DNA from: Muribaculaceae bacterium
GTDB lineage: Bacteria; Bacteroidota; Bacteroidia; Bacteroidales; Muribaculaceae
NCBI GenBank assembly: GCA_022509105.1
Contig: JAFLTV010000012.1
Location: 1 to 56,766 of the forward strand
Direction: 5' to 3'
Length of the DNA: 56,766 nt
Of this stretch, positions 36,893-45,448 are shown piece by piece. The stretch's first letter is position 1, and each line of letters starts with the position of its first letter. The position numbers were made by a program, and so were the translations under genes. The notes under the pieces were generated by a model. The model was not told the DNA's origin, did no database searches, and saw only the letters and a program-made list of their open reading frames with translations.

Positions 36893-36927
36893 CGGCCGGT
36901 CTCTTATAAAACCGGCCGCTTTTTTTA
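36893..36927 (+). terminator. Terminator after the MBL gene
   Basis: CGGCCGGT (36893-36900) pairs with ACCGGCCG (36911-36918), followed by CTTTTTTT. It isolates the MBL gene from the response-regulator operon. Confidence 0.85.
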
Positions 36928-36970
36928 CTTCAGCCGGTATTTTTTATTTTTGCATGAAAATAAACTTATC

Positions 36971-38287
36971 ATGGCAAAAAAATTCGGGAAAGTCTTGATT
37001 GTGGATGATAATTTGGGAGTGAGAAGGACTCTCAAAGTGGTTTTGTCTCCTTATTTCGAGGAAATAGAAACTCTCGGGACTCCGTCTGAGCTTCCTTCAT
37101 TTGTTTCTGAGTTCAAGCCCGATGTGGTCCTGCTTGACATGAATTTTAAAGCCACAGTTAATTCCGGGAATGAAGGTCTTTTCTATCTTAAAGAAATTAA
37201 ATCAAAATATCCCGGAATTGAGGTTGTCTTGTTCACGGCCTATGGTGATATTCCTTTGGCTGTAGAAGGGATGAAAAGAGGGGCATTTGATTTTATCGAA
37301 AAACCATGGGATAATGGCAATCTGATTGAAACTCTGAAGAACGCAGCCGCAAAAAGCAGGGGGCAAAAATCAGAACCTCAATCTGATGATGCCGTATATT
37401 GGAGCCAATCTCCTAAAATTAAGGAAATAAGAAGCGTGATCGATAAAATTGCACCCACTGATATTTCAGTTTTGATCACAGGCGAGAATGGCGTCGGTAA
37501 AGATATCTTGGCAAGGGAGATTTATTCGCGAAGCGACAGGAAAGAAAAGCCTTTCGTGGCAGTTGATATGGGTGCTGTCACTGAAACTCTTTTCGAGAGT
37601 GAACTTTTCGGCCATGTGAAAGGCTCTTTTACGGGAGCTTTATCTGATCATAAAGGGAAATTTGAACAAGCTCGCAATGGGACTATCTTTTTGGATGAAA
37701 TCGGCAATCTATCCTTGGCGTCTCAAGCAAAGCTTCTCAGAGTCTTGCAAAACCGGGTCATCACAAAAGTAGGAGGTGATAAAGAGATTCCGGTTGACAT
37801 CCGAATAATCAGTGCAACCAACAAAGATTTGAAAAAGGAGGTGAAGGAAGGCCGTTTCCGCGAAGATTTGTTTTACAGGCTTGCGGGATTTGAAATAGAA
37901 ATGCCTCCTTTAAGAGAGAGGAAGGAAGATATCATAGGATTTGCAAACCATTTCCTTGACATATATTCTAAGAAATACCTCAAGGATATCAGAGGATTTG
38001 ATAAGGAAACAATAGAATATCTGAAAGAATACAATTGGCCAGGCAATATACGTGAGCTTAAACAGATTATTGAAAAAGCCGTGATTTTTACTGATGGTGA
38101 AACATTGAAATTGGAAGATCTGAAAGCCGGGAATCTTCCTTTCCAAAGTGATGTTAAACTGCAAGATGAAAAAACATTGATTGCCGACGCTCTTTCAAAA
38201 ACCGGAAGAAATATCAGTAAAGCTGCCAAATTGCTCAATATAAGCCGCCCCACTTTATATTCCAAGATGAATAAATATAATCTTTGA
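36971..38287 (+). CDS. Sigma-54 dependent response regulator (NtrC type)
   Basis: Activator of 438 residues. The receiver domain (1-125) has phosphoacceptor D56 in DVVLLDMNF. A AAA+ domain (about 145-375) has Walker A GENGVGKD (171-178), the sigma-54 contact loop GSFTGA (218-223, usual GAFTGA with one conservative change) and Walker B FLDEIG. A Fis-type helix-turn-helix (NISKAAKLLNISRPTLYSKM) ends the protein. The start at 36971 (MAKKFGKVLIVDD) is preferred over the upstream ATG at 36950. A TATTTTTG -7-like element lies just before. It is coupled to the kinase gene by TGATG, and its likely target is the efflux operon downstream. Confidence 0.92.
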   Translation: MAKKFGKVLIVDDNLGVRRTLKVVLSPYFEEIETLGTPSELPSFVSEFKPDVVLLDMNFKATVNSGNEGLFYLKEIKSKYPGIEVVLFTAYGDIPLAVEGMKRGAFDFIEKPWDNGNLIETLKNAAAKSRGQKSEPQSDDAVYWSQSPKIKEIRSVIDKIAPTDISVLITGENGVGKDILAREIYSRSDRKEKPFVAVDMGAVTETLFESELFGHVKGSFTGALSDHKGKFEQARNGTIFLDEIGNLSLASQAKLLRVLQNRVITKVGGDKEIPVDIRIISATNKDLKKEVKEGRFREDLFYRLAGFEIEMPPLRERKEDIIGFANHFLDIYSKKYLKDIRGFDKETIEYLKEYNWPGNIRELKQIIEKAVIFTDGETLKLEDLKAGNLPFQSDVKLQDEKTLIADALSKTGRNISKAAKLLNISRPTLYSKMNKYNL

Positions 38288-39156
38288 TGGATACCTGGAT
38301 CTGGATAGCCATAGTTTTTGCAGTGGCTTTTATAGCGATTGTTGCCACTTTAAATATTGTCAGACATAAGACTGTAAAGAAAATCAATTATATGTTTGAT
38401 GCCCTGGAAGATGGGGAGACAAATTTTAAATTCAGGGAGAAAGACAGTTTAAATAAATCTCTTAACCGGCTGAGAGGTATTTTTGAAAAGCAAAAGATTG
38501 CCAACGAACAGGAATCATGGACAAAACTCACCCGCGTTCTGACTCATGAAATAATGAACACTTTGGCTCCTGTGGTGAGTTTGACCGACTCCTTGAATAG
38601 AAATGAAAAAATCCAAAATGATGAGCTCCTTAAAGAAAGTCTGGATATAATTTCCGATTCTTCCAACCATTTGATGGAGTTTGTAACAACGTATCGTCAG
38701 ATAACAGGAATTGCCCGACCGATAAGACAACAGATAGATCTTAAAAAAATTATTGAAAAGACTGTAAAGCTGAATGAGCAGTTGCTTTCAGAGAAAAACG
38801 TGAATGTATTGATGCTCTTCCCGGATGATGAAATCATTGTTTATGCAGATGAGATTCAACTGACAGAAGTCATACAGAATTTAATCAAGAATGCATGGCA
38901 GGCGGAAGCCCGGAATATTGAATTTCATTTGAAAAGATTGTCGGATGATTCAATAGTTTTATGGGTAAAGAATGATGGGCTTCCGATTCCTGTCGAGGCG
39001 CAGGAGCAGATTTTCATACCGTTTTATACCACAAAGGAAGAAGGCACTGGTATAGGGTTAAGCGTCTGTCGTCAGATTATGCGATATCATAAAGGAAGTA
39101 TCTACTTATTGCGAAGCAATTCCTCGGAAACCATTTTCGAGCTTTCCTTTATTTGA
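38287..39156 (+). CDS. Minimal sensor histidine kinase
   Basis: A 289-residue kinase with one membrane helix (about 5-24) and essentially no periplasmic domain. The cytosolic part has a linker, the H-box with H87 in LTHEIMNTLAPV, the N-box NLIKNAWQA and the G-box GTGIGLSVC. The ATG at 38287 overlaps the regulator stop by one base (TGATG); a TTG three bases earlier is the alternative. With no sensor domain, its signal probably comes through the membrane helix or a partner protein. Confidence 0.9.
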   Translation: MDTWIWIAIVFAVAFIAIVATLNIVRHKTVKKINYMFDALEDGETNFKFREKDSLNKSLNRLRGIFEKQKIANEQESWTKLTRVLTHEIMNTLAPVVSLTDSLNRNEKIQNDELLKESLDIISDSSNHLMEFVTTYRQITGIARPIRQQIDLKKIIEKTVKLNEQLLSEKNVNVLMLFPDDEIIVYADEIQLTEVIQNLIKNAWQAEARNIEFHLKRLSDDSIVLWVKNDGLPIPVEAQEQIFIPFYTTKEEGTGIGLSVCRQIMRYHKGSIYLLRSNSSETIFELSFI

Positions 39157-39247
39157 TGGTTACAATATAATTGTATAAATTTATATTATGAAAATTCCGG
39201 GATTTGAAATATTATTGAAGTATTTACAAGAAAAACCAATAAAAAAA

Positions 39248-39384
39248 GGGGAAACTCGGAGAGTTTCAACATTAAGTAACCCTGCACAAGCAACTCCGGA
39301 GGAGTAGCGCAGTGTAGGGATTAATATGCTTTCCCATTATAGCCACGAAGAGGCGGACAAACAGCAAGTCCACCTCTTCGTGGC
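39248..39384 (+). ncRNA. Candidate structured RNA element
   Basis: Several perfect or near-perfect stems lie in sequence. GAAACTC/GAGTTTC is at 39251-39267. CCCTGCAC/GTGTAGGG (39280-39287 with 39312-39319) encloses ACTCC/GGAGT (39293-39305). Then GCCACGAAGAGG/CCTCTTCGTGGC (39342-39353 with 39373-39384) is extended inward by GGAC/GTCC. The last stem is 12 perfect pairs. No T-tract follows, so it is not a standard terminator. It may be a small RNA, a dispersed repeat or an mRNA-end structure; the strand is unproven. Confidence 0.35.
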
Positions 39385-39416
39385 AAATTAAAATTTTACC
39401 ATTTCCAAGCATCATA

Positions 39417-39493
39417 TTTTTTACACTGACACAAGAAAACTGTAAAGTTTGTAAAGTCATTCCTTTACAAAAGTGTAAAGACTTTACACTTTT
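39417..39493 (+). promoter_or_regulatory. Array of upstream activator sites
   Basis: Six half-sites of the form (A/T)GTAAAG or TTTACAC occur here. Two perfect dyads overlap: TTTGTAAAG with CTTTACAAA (39448-39456, 39463-39471), and the 11-base arms AAAAGTGTAAA and TTTACACTTTT around GAC (39469-39493). They centre about 65-90 bases upstream of the sigma-54 promoter, the usual place for NtrC-type activators. The regulator encoded at 36971-38287 is the natural candidate to bind them. Confidence 0.6.
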
Positions 39494-39544
39494 TGAAAAT
39501 GAAAATTTTTGCTAATTATTTGTTTTGCAGCATCATACGATTTT

Positions 39545-39560
39545 TGGCACACTTAATGTA
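39545..39560 (+). promoter_or_regulatory. Sigma-54 (-24/-12) promoter of the efflux operon
   Basis: TGGCAC (39545-39550) matches the -24 element fully. The -12 part reads ATGTA where TTGCA is ideal, with GG and GT exactly twelve bases apart. Transcription should start near 39570, 13 bases before the tolC start codon. No TAnnTTTG element was found near. Confidence 0.6.
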
Positions 39561-39582
39561 AAACCTAAGGTGTAAAATTGAT

Positions 39583-40917
39583 ATGATGTTGAAAAGGATA
39601 ACAGTTTTTTCATTAGAAGCGGTTCTGACCTTGTCGACTATGTTGGCAGGGTCAGAGCCAATGACTCTCCATGATTGCATGGAATATGCGATATCTAAAT
39701 CCACCAAGATCAAGATTCAGAAAGCCGATATCGAGGATAAGAGACTTGAAATACGCGATGCAGTGTTAAGCGCTTTTACTCCTGTTGTCACTGCTTCCTC
39801 TTACGCTTACTATAATTTCGGAAGAAGCATAGACCCTCAGACCAACACCTACTTCAATCAAACATCCTTTCATAATAATTACTCCCTTTCTGCTTATATA
39901 GATCTGTTTGACGGTCTCTCTGCAGTTAACAACATAAAGATTTCCAAAACCGCCCTTTTGATTTCCAAATCTCAGGAGAAACAGGTGGAAGCGGATATTT
40001 GCCTTGCAGTTATGGAGGCATATTATAATGTTATTTATTATTCGAAGTTGTGTGATGTTTATAGAAATCTCGTCAAGGATGCGGAACAGGCATTGTCCTT
40101 TGCAAAACGCGGGGAGGAGTTAGGAGTTAAAGGATATGCCGACGTGATTCAGATGGAAGCTGATTTGGCCGACCGTCAATACGACCTTATATCCACTGTC
40201 AATATGGCTAACGACCGGCTGATGACACTTAAAGCTCTTTTATTTTGGGATGAGGAAGAAGAGCTGGTGGTTGACCAAACATTGCCTGATTTTATTGAGG
40301 AAAGTTTTGACCCTGAAATGATAACGCTTTTAGCATTGGATAATAATTCGGAAGTGAAGATGGCAGCTTGGAATGTGGAAAATTCAAAAAGGGAATTAAG
40401 AGTTGCAAGATGGTCTTTACTGCCTACCGTGACTTTATACGGAGGATGGAACACGAGCTATTACAATTATTCCGGAGCTGTCTCCCCTTCCTACGGCAGT
40501 CAGTTTCGAAACAATATGGGAGAATATGTTGAATTAGGTTTGACCATGCCTCTTTACAATCGCTTGAAAGGAGTTTCTAACATTCAAAAAAAGAAACATG
40601 CCTATAATAAAGCCCGGCTGGAACTCGACCAAAAGAGAATGGATATAGAGATGGAAGTGAGCAGAGCCGTGCAGGATTGTAAAGGTGCCTCTGTGGCTTA
40701 TATCCAGTCATTAAAAAAATCTTGCGTGCAGGAAGAGGCTTTCAGGTTAAACCGAAAGAAACTGGAACAAGGCTTGATTTCATCCCTTGAATTCCAGACT
40801 GCCAACAACAATTATCTTAAGGCGAAATCCGACGAGATGAATTCTCTTTTTAAATATCTGATTAAAAAAGCCGTAGTGAAATATTATAGTGGAATAGAAT
40901 ATATAGATCAGGATTAA
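39583..40917 (+). CDS. TolC-family outer-membrane efflux protein
   Basis: Outer-membrane channel of 444 residues. A signal peptide covers about 1-22. Two OEP repeats follow (about 25-215 and 235-435), starting with MTLHDCMEYAISKSTKIKIQ. It is the first gene after the sigma-54-like promoter and begins an export operon with the adaptor, ATPase and two FtsX-type permeases. Two ATG codons are adjacent at the start. Confidence 0.9.
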   Translation: MMLKRITVFSLEAVLTLSTMLAGSEPMTLHDCMEYAISKSTKIKIQKADIEDKRLEIRDAVLSAFTPVVTASSYAYYNFGRSIDPQTNTYFNQTSFHNNYSLSAYIDLFDGLSAVNNIKISKTALLISKSQEKQVEADICLAVMEAYYNVIYYSKLCDVYRNLVKDAEQALSFAKRGEELGVKGYADVIQMEADLADRQYDLISTVNMANDRLMTLKALLFWDEEEELVVDQTLPDFIEESFDPEMITLLALDNNSEVKMAAWNVENSKRELRVARWSLLPTVTLYGGWNTSYYNYSGAVSPSYGSQFRNNMGEYVELGLTMPLYNRLKGVSNIQKKKHAYNKARLELDQKRMDIEMEVSRAVQDCKGASVAYIQSLKKSCVQEEAFRLNRKKLEQGLISSLEFQTANNNYLKAKSDEMNSLFKYLIKKAVVKYYSGIEYIDQD

Positions 40918-40958
40918 TCGCTGTTTTTAAGATTAATTATGAAATCCAGTTGATAGTT

Positions 40959-42215
40959 ATGGATAAAGAATTACCAAAAATAAAAGGATGGCGCAAGGCC
41001 CTTACTAAAAAAGCTTTGCCCTGGTGGAGTGCAGGTATTTTATTAACTCTGTTAATTGTTTTTCTTGCCACAACATCTTCCGACAGCATGAAAATTGATA
41101 GAGACAATCTGTCAATTGCATCTGTGGAGCGTGGTGAATTCAATGACTACACAAGAGTGTCGGCAAGCATACAGCCCTTGGTCTCCGTTCAACTGTCTCC
41201 TCAAGAAGGCGGAATAGTCCAGGAAATCCTGATTGAAGAGGGATCGCAAGTGAAAACCGGAGACCCGATATTGATTTTATCAAACGACAACCTCGATCTT
41301 CAGATATTGAATGCAGAGGCTGAACTCGCTGAAAAAGAAAATATTCTTAGAAACACCATGATCCAAATGGAGCAACAAAAGCTTTCGGTTAGACAGGAAG
41401 AGCTTCAATTGTCGACAGAAGTGCAAAGAAATCTTCGTAATTTTAAACAACAACAGGCCTTGTATAACGACAAATTGATTCCGGAAGAGGATTATATGAA
41501 AGCCCAGGAAGATTATGAACTCTCCCGGAAGAGATATGATTTGGTAAAAGAACGTGCCGTTCAAGATTCCCTTTATCGCAGTGTGGAGATTCAGCAGATG
41601 CAACAAAGTCTCGGGAATATGCGGCTCAATATGGAAATGATAAGAAAACGAAAAGAAAAACTGATTGTGAGGGCCCCGATTGACGGTGAATTAGGTCTTT
41701 TAGATGTGAATTTAGGTCAATCGGTGGCCGAAGGGTCTATGATTGGTCAAATAAATTCCATGGATAGCTATAAACTTGAAACAAAAATAGACGAGCATTA
41801 TATTGACAGAGTCGTTCCCGGTTTGACTGCCAATTTCGAACGACAAGGAAAACGGTTTGAAGTTATCCTGAGGAAAGTTTATCCGGAAGTAAGAGAGGGT
41901 AAATTCCAGGCTGATTTCAAATTTGAAGAAGACAGGCCTGCAAACCTGAGAAGCGGACAGACATATTATCTGGATCTTCAATTAGGGCAACCGGAAGAAG
42001 CTGTAATCATCCCCCGGGGCACATTCTATCAGAAAACCGGAGGCAGATGGATCTACGTTCTTGATAAGAATGGGAATAAAGCCACAAAACGAGAAATTAA
42101 AATAGGAAGGCAAAATCCCCGATATTATGAAGTGACCGAAGGCCTCATGCCGGGAGAACAGGTAATTGTCTCTTCCTATGATCGCTTCGGTGACAATGAG
42201 ACGCTCATTTTTTAA
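40959..42215 (+). CDS. MacA-like periplasmic adaptor
   Basis: Membrane fusion protein of 418 residues. One anchor helix (about 25-43) precedes the first lipoyl half (SPQEGGIVQEILIEEGSQVKTG), a coiled-coil hairpin (about 105-215), the second lipoyl half (VRAPIDGELGLLDVNLG) and beta-barrel and membrane-proximal domains. The ATG at 40959 is preferred to an in-frame TTG nine bases earlier. It couples TolC to the MacB-type permeases. Confidence 0.9.
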   Translation: MDKELPKIKGWRKALTKKALPWWSAGILLTLLIVFLATTSSDSMKIDRDNLSIASVERGEFNDYTRVSASIQPLVSVQLSPQEGGIVQEILIEEGSQVKTGDPILILSNDNLDLQILNAEAELAEKENILRNTMIQMEQQKLSVRQEELQLSTEVQRNLRNFKQQQALYNDKLIPEEDYMKAQEDYELSRKRYDLVKERAVQDSLYRSVEIQQMQQSLGNMRLNMEMIRKRKEKLIVRAPIDGELGLLDVNLGQSVAEGSMIGQINSMDSYKLETKIDEHYIDRVVPGLTANFERQGKRFEVILRKVYPEVREGKFQADFKFEEDRPANLRSGQTYYLDLQLGQPEEAVIIPRGTFYQKTGGRWIYVLDKNGNKATKREIKIGRQNPRYYEVTEGLMPGEQVIVSSYDRFGDNETLIF

Positions 42216-42242
42216 ATTATAAATAAGAAAAAATAAAGAATC

Positions 42243-42923
42243 ATGATAAAAGTAGACAATCTTACAAAAATTTTTCGCACCGACGAAATCGAAACCACTG
42301 CCCTCAATGGAGTGTCAATGGAAATTAAGGATGGTGAATTTGTGGCCATCATGGGTCCTTCAGGCTGCGGCAAATCAACGCTGCTAAACATATTGGGGCT
42401 TCTTGACAACCCTTCCGGAGGAAGCTATAAATTCGGAGATGCTGAAGTGGCCGGTCTCAAGGAAAAAGAAAGGACTAAATTCCGAAAAGGCAATATCGGT
42501 TTCGTATTTCAGAGTTTCAATCTTATTGATGAGCTTAATGTGTTTGAGAATATCGAGCTGCCCTTGAAATATCTGAATATCACTTCCTCCGAACGTAAGA
42601 AAAGAGTAAGTGAAATCATGAAACGCATGAACATCAGTCATCGTGCAAAACATTTTCCACGCCAGCTTTCAGGAGGACAGCAACAACGTGTGGCTATAGC
42701 GAGAGCTGTGGTTGCTAATCCTAAACTGATACTGGCAGACGAACCCACAGGAAACCTCGACTCTAAGAATGGTCTTGAAGTGATGAATCTCTTGACGCAA
42801 TTGAATCAGGAAGGCACCACTATAGTGATGGTGACCCATTCACCCAAGGATGCGGCAAAAGCCCAACGCACAATCGATCTCCTCGACGGCAAGATAGTTT
42901 CGGATATTGCCAACAATCTATAA
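42243..42923 (+). CDS. ABC ATPase (MacB/LolD type)
   Basis: A 226-residue ATPase with Walker [11 protein letters not shown]-loop [14 protein letters not shown], signature LSGGQQQR and Walker [14 protein letters not shown]. The length and sequence fit the MacB/LolD/FtsE branch that works with FtsX-fold permeases. It energises the two downstream permeases by a mechanotransmission mechanism rather than by transport through the membrane. Confidence 0.93.
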   Translation: MIKVDNLTKIFRTDEIETTALNGVSMEIKDGEFVAIMGPSGCGKSTLLNILGLLDNPSGGSYKFGDAEVAGLKEKERTKFRKGNIGFVFQSFNLIDELNVFENIELPLKYLNITSSERKKRVSEIMKRMNISHRAKHFPRQLSGGQQQRVAIARAVVANPKLILADEPTGNLDSKNGLEVMNLLTQLNQEGTTIVMVTHSPKDAAKAQRTIDLLDGKIVSDIANNL

Positions 42924-42994
42924 AATCTGATCCGATTCCAATAAATAGAAGAATTAAAAATAGTCGTATTTCTCTTAAAGCTTAATTTTTTCAG

Positions 42995-45382
42995 ATGAGA
43001 ATCTTTCGAAAAGGAAAAACATTGACATCAACAATCCTGAATATAATAGGGCTGTCGTTTGCCTTTGCCGCCCTCTATATCATTATTGTGCAGGTTCATT
43101 TTGACCTTACCTATAATAAAGGATTGAAAGATAGCGAAAGAATATATTCTTTGACAATTAAAGATTGGTTTGAAGAAGGAAAGTTCGGCAATAATGTAAA
43201 CAGGCCTGCATCCGAAGAAATCATAAGGGGATTTCATTTAATTGAAAAGGGAGGACTCATCGAACCCTGGGGTTCTGACTATCAGATTTATCTTAATGAA
43301 AATTCAGAGCCTGTAAATATCAAAACATCTTTAGCCACTATCGCCGGAGTTGAAACCATAGGCTATGAATTAGTGGAAGGAAGCTGGAAGGATTGGGTCG
43401 GTTCTGCTTTAGCTATAAAGGAATCGGTTGCTTCAAAATTAGGGCTGCATGCTGGTGATAAGGTGAGATTAGGTTCCACTGATTTTTATTCAAATCAGGA
43501 GCTTCAGGAAATTGTTATTGCAGCTGTGTATAAAGATATGCCTGTCAACAGCGATTTCTCTCTGCATGAGGCTATCTATAATTTTGGAGAAAATAATATT
43601 GATAATCAAAACGAATGGGGATATAAATATTTTGTGAAATTTCAGCCGGGCCTTTCTGAAGAAGAAATCAATTCTGCACTATATGAGTATTTTAGAAATA
43701 ATTTGAAAGAAGAAAATGGTTTTAGCGAGAAAGAGGCTGATGCATGGATTGATGAAATTGGTTACAGGTTTTTCCCTGTGCAAGACACATATTTTAATCC
43801 TATTGTAAGATCACCGGGATTGAAGGGTAACAAAACCACCACGTTCACTCTTTTAGCAATTGCCATACTCGTTATAATTATAGCATATATCAATTATATC
43901 AACTTCTTCTTAGCTTTAATCCCGATAAAACTAAAGGATATAAACACACGAAAAATATTAGGAATCTCAAGATCGAGGCTTATAATGTCAATGATTTTTG
44001 AATCTGTGTGTTTCGTTCTGATAGCCTTGGGGCTGAGTGTTATCTTAGTGGTGATTTTCTCCCATTCTCCTTATGCCTCCCTTATCAGCACTTCAGTATT
44101 ATTTAAATATAACTGGGGCATGACCTTCATAACGGCTGGAACTGCTTTGTTCTTGTCAGTCACGGCTTCCCTCTTCCCCTCTATTTATATCACATCCTTT
44201 AGTCCTGCGGTGGCTATCAGAGGGTTAATCGGGACCTCGAATAAAGGAAATGGTTTTAGAACAGGCTTGATTGGTTTCCAATTCACTGTTTCTATTATTC
44301 TTGTGGTCTGTGCCATTGTCATAAACCACCAGAGAAATTATATGCTCAACCATGACTTAGGATTTGATAAAGAAAATATAATGACAGTAGAAGTTTCTCC
44401 TGCCATTGCCTTCAAATCTGAATTAGTTGAAAGCAAATTAAAAGAGGATCCGGCTGTTATGGATATAACATGGGCCGACGGACCAATTGTAGCCGACGGA
44501 CGTATGGGATGGGGAAGAGAATTGAATGGAGAGACTATTTATTTTGAAACCTATCCTGTGGCGTGGAATTTCCTGAAATTCATGAATATTCCTATTGTAG
44601 AGGGTAGAGATTTTGTAGAATCCGATATGGAGAATGAAAATGGCCTCTTTATAATGAATGAAGAAGCAAGCCATAAATTTGACATGAAAGTGGGAGATAA
44701 ATTCACAGGCCACTTAGGAGATGATCATCCGGCTGAAATAATCGGATTTACAAAAGATTTTAATTATATGCCGTTAAGAGAAACCGGACGTGCTTTCTGT
44801 TTCTATCAATTCGGAAAATATCCATGGCGTCCATTTAAGCAATTGTTTGTAAGAACGAATCCCAATGTAAATCCGGCAGAAATAAAGGGAAAAATAATCA
44901 AGGTCTTAAGCGATGTAGATCCGCAAAGACATGAAAGTCTTTGGGATGTGAGGCTCCTTGATGACACCATCGAAATCCTTTACACCAAAGAGAAAAACCT
45001 TTCCAAGCTTATCAATTTGTTTACATTGCTGGCTATTGTGATCTCCTTGATGGGAGTTTTTGGATTGGTGATGTTCGACACTGAAAGACGGAAAAAAGAA
45101 ATCGCGGTGAGACGAGTTAACGGAGCCACAGTCGGGGAGGTGCTTGGAATGTTTAACATGAAATTCATCCGTATTATAATTGTCAGCTTTATAATTGCGA
45201 TGCCCGTAAGTTGGTGGATAATGAGAGTATATCTTGAATCATACGCTTACAAAACTCCCATTTATATTTGGGTATTCTTTGTTGCTCTGTTAGCAATCAT
45301 TATTATCACAACCGGTGTTGTAACCCTTCGTTCCTATAAATCTGCGACAGCAAATCCCGTAGAATCCCTGAGAACCGAATAA
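42995..45382 (+). CDS. FtsX-type ABC permease 1
   Basis: A 795-residue permease with two MacB-like halves. Each half has an N-terminal helix, a periplasmic domain and a bundle of three helices (first half about 20-400, second about 425-790). The conserved cytosolic turn before the last bundle reads RRVNGATVGEVL, the counterpart of the RKxLGAS motif. It likely pairs with the next gene product as a heterodimer. It is AT-rich compared with the housekeeping half of the window. Confidence 0.87.
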   Translation: MRIFRKGKTLTSTILNIIGLSFAFAALYIIIVQVHFDLTYNKGLKDSERIYSLTIKDWFEEGKFGNNVNRPASEEIIRGFHLIEKGGLIEPWGSDYQIYLNENSEPVNIKTSLATIAGVETIGYELVEGSWKDWVGSALAIKESVASKLGLHAGDKVRLGSTDFYSNQELQEIVIAAVYKDMPVNSDFSLHEAIYNFGENNIDNQNEWGYKYFVKFQPGLSEEEINSALYEYFRNNLKEENGFSEKEADAWIDEIGYRFFPVQDTYFNPIVRSPGLKGNKTTTFTLLAIAILVIIIAYINYINFFLALIPIKLKDINTRKILGISRSRLIMSMIFESVCFVLIALGLSVILVVIFSHSPYASLISTSVLFKYNWGMTFITAGTALFLSVTASLFPSIYITSFSPAVAIRGLIGTSNKGNGFRTGLIGFQFTVSIILVVCAIVINHQRNYMLNHDLGFDKENIMTVEVSPAIAFKSELVESKLKEDPAVMDITWADGPIVADGRMGWGRELNGETIYFETYPVAWNFLKFMNIPIVEGRDFVESDMENENGLFIMNEEASHKFDMKVGDKFTGHLGDDHPAEIIGFTKDFNYMPLRETGRAFCFYQFGKYPWRPFKQLFVRTNPNVNPAEIKGKIIKVLSDVDPQRHESLWDVRLLDDTIEILYTKEKNLSKLINLFTLLAIVISLMGVFGLVMFDTERRKKEIAVRRVNGATVGEVLGMFNMKFIRIIIVSFIIAMPVSWWIMRVYLESYAYKTPIYIWVFFVALLAIIIITTGVVTLRSYKSATANPVESLRTE

Positions 45383-45448
45383 AAAAAGAAACTATTTTAC
45401 ATAAAAAATTCCTTGGGATAATAAAGTCTCTCCTCAGAATAAAAGAAT

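Larger units (their letters stand above)
39157..39582. other. Regulatory intergenic region of the efflux operon
   Basis: A 426-base gap with no credible gene between the kinase and tolC genes. The first half (39248-39384) is dense in nested inverted repeats. The second half contains six GTAAAG/GTGTAAA half-sites, two of them pairs of perfect dyads, and then a sigma-54-like promoter. The minus-strand open stretch through it is judged non-coding. Confidence 0.7.

Noticed and set aside
39272..39460. A 62-codon open frame on the minus strand in the kinase-tolC gap
   Set aside because: It runs through the palindromic stems and the GTAAAG array, has no signal or domain, and its composition follows the hairpins. 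It is better explained as a by-product of the inverted repeats.
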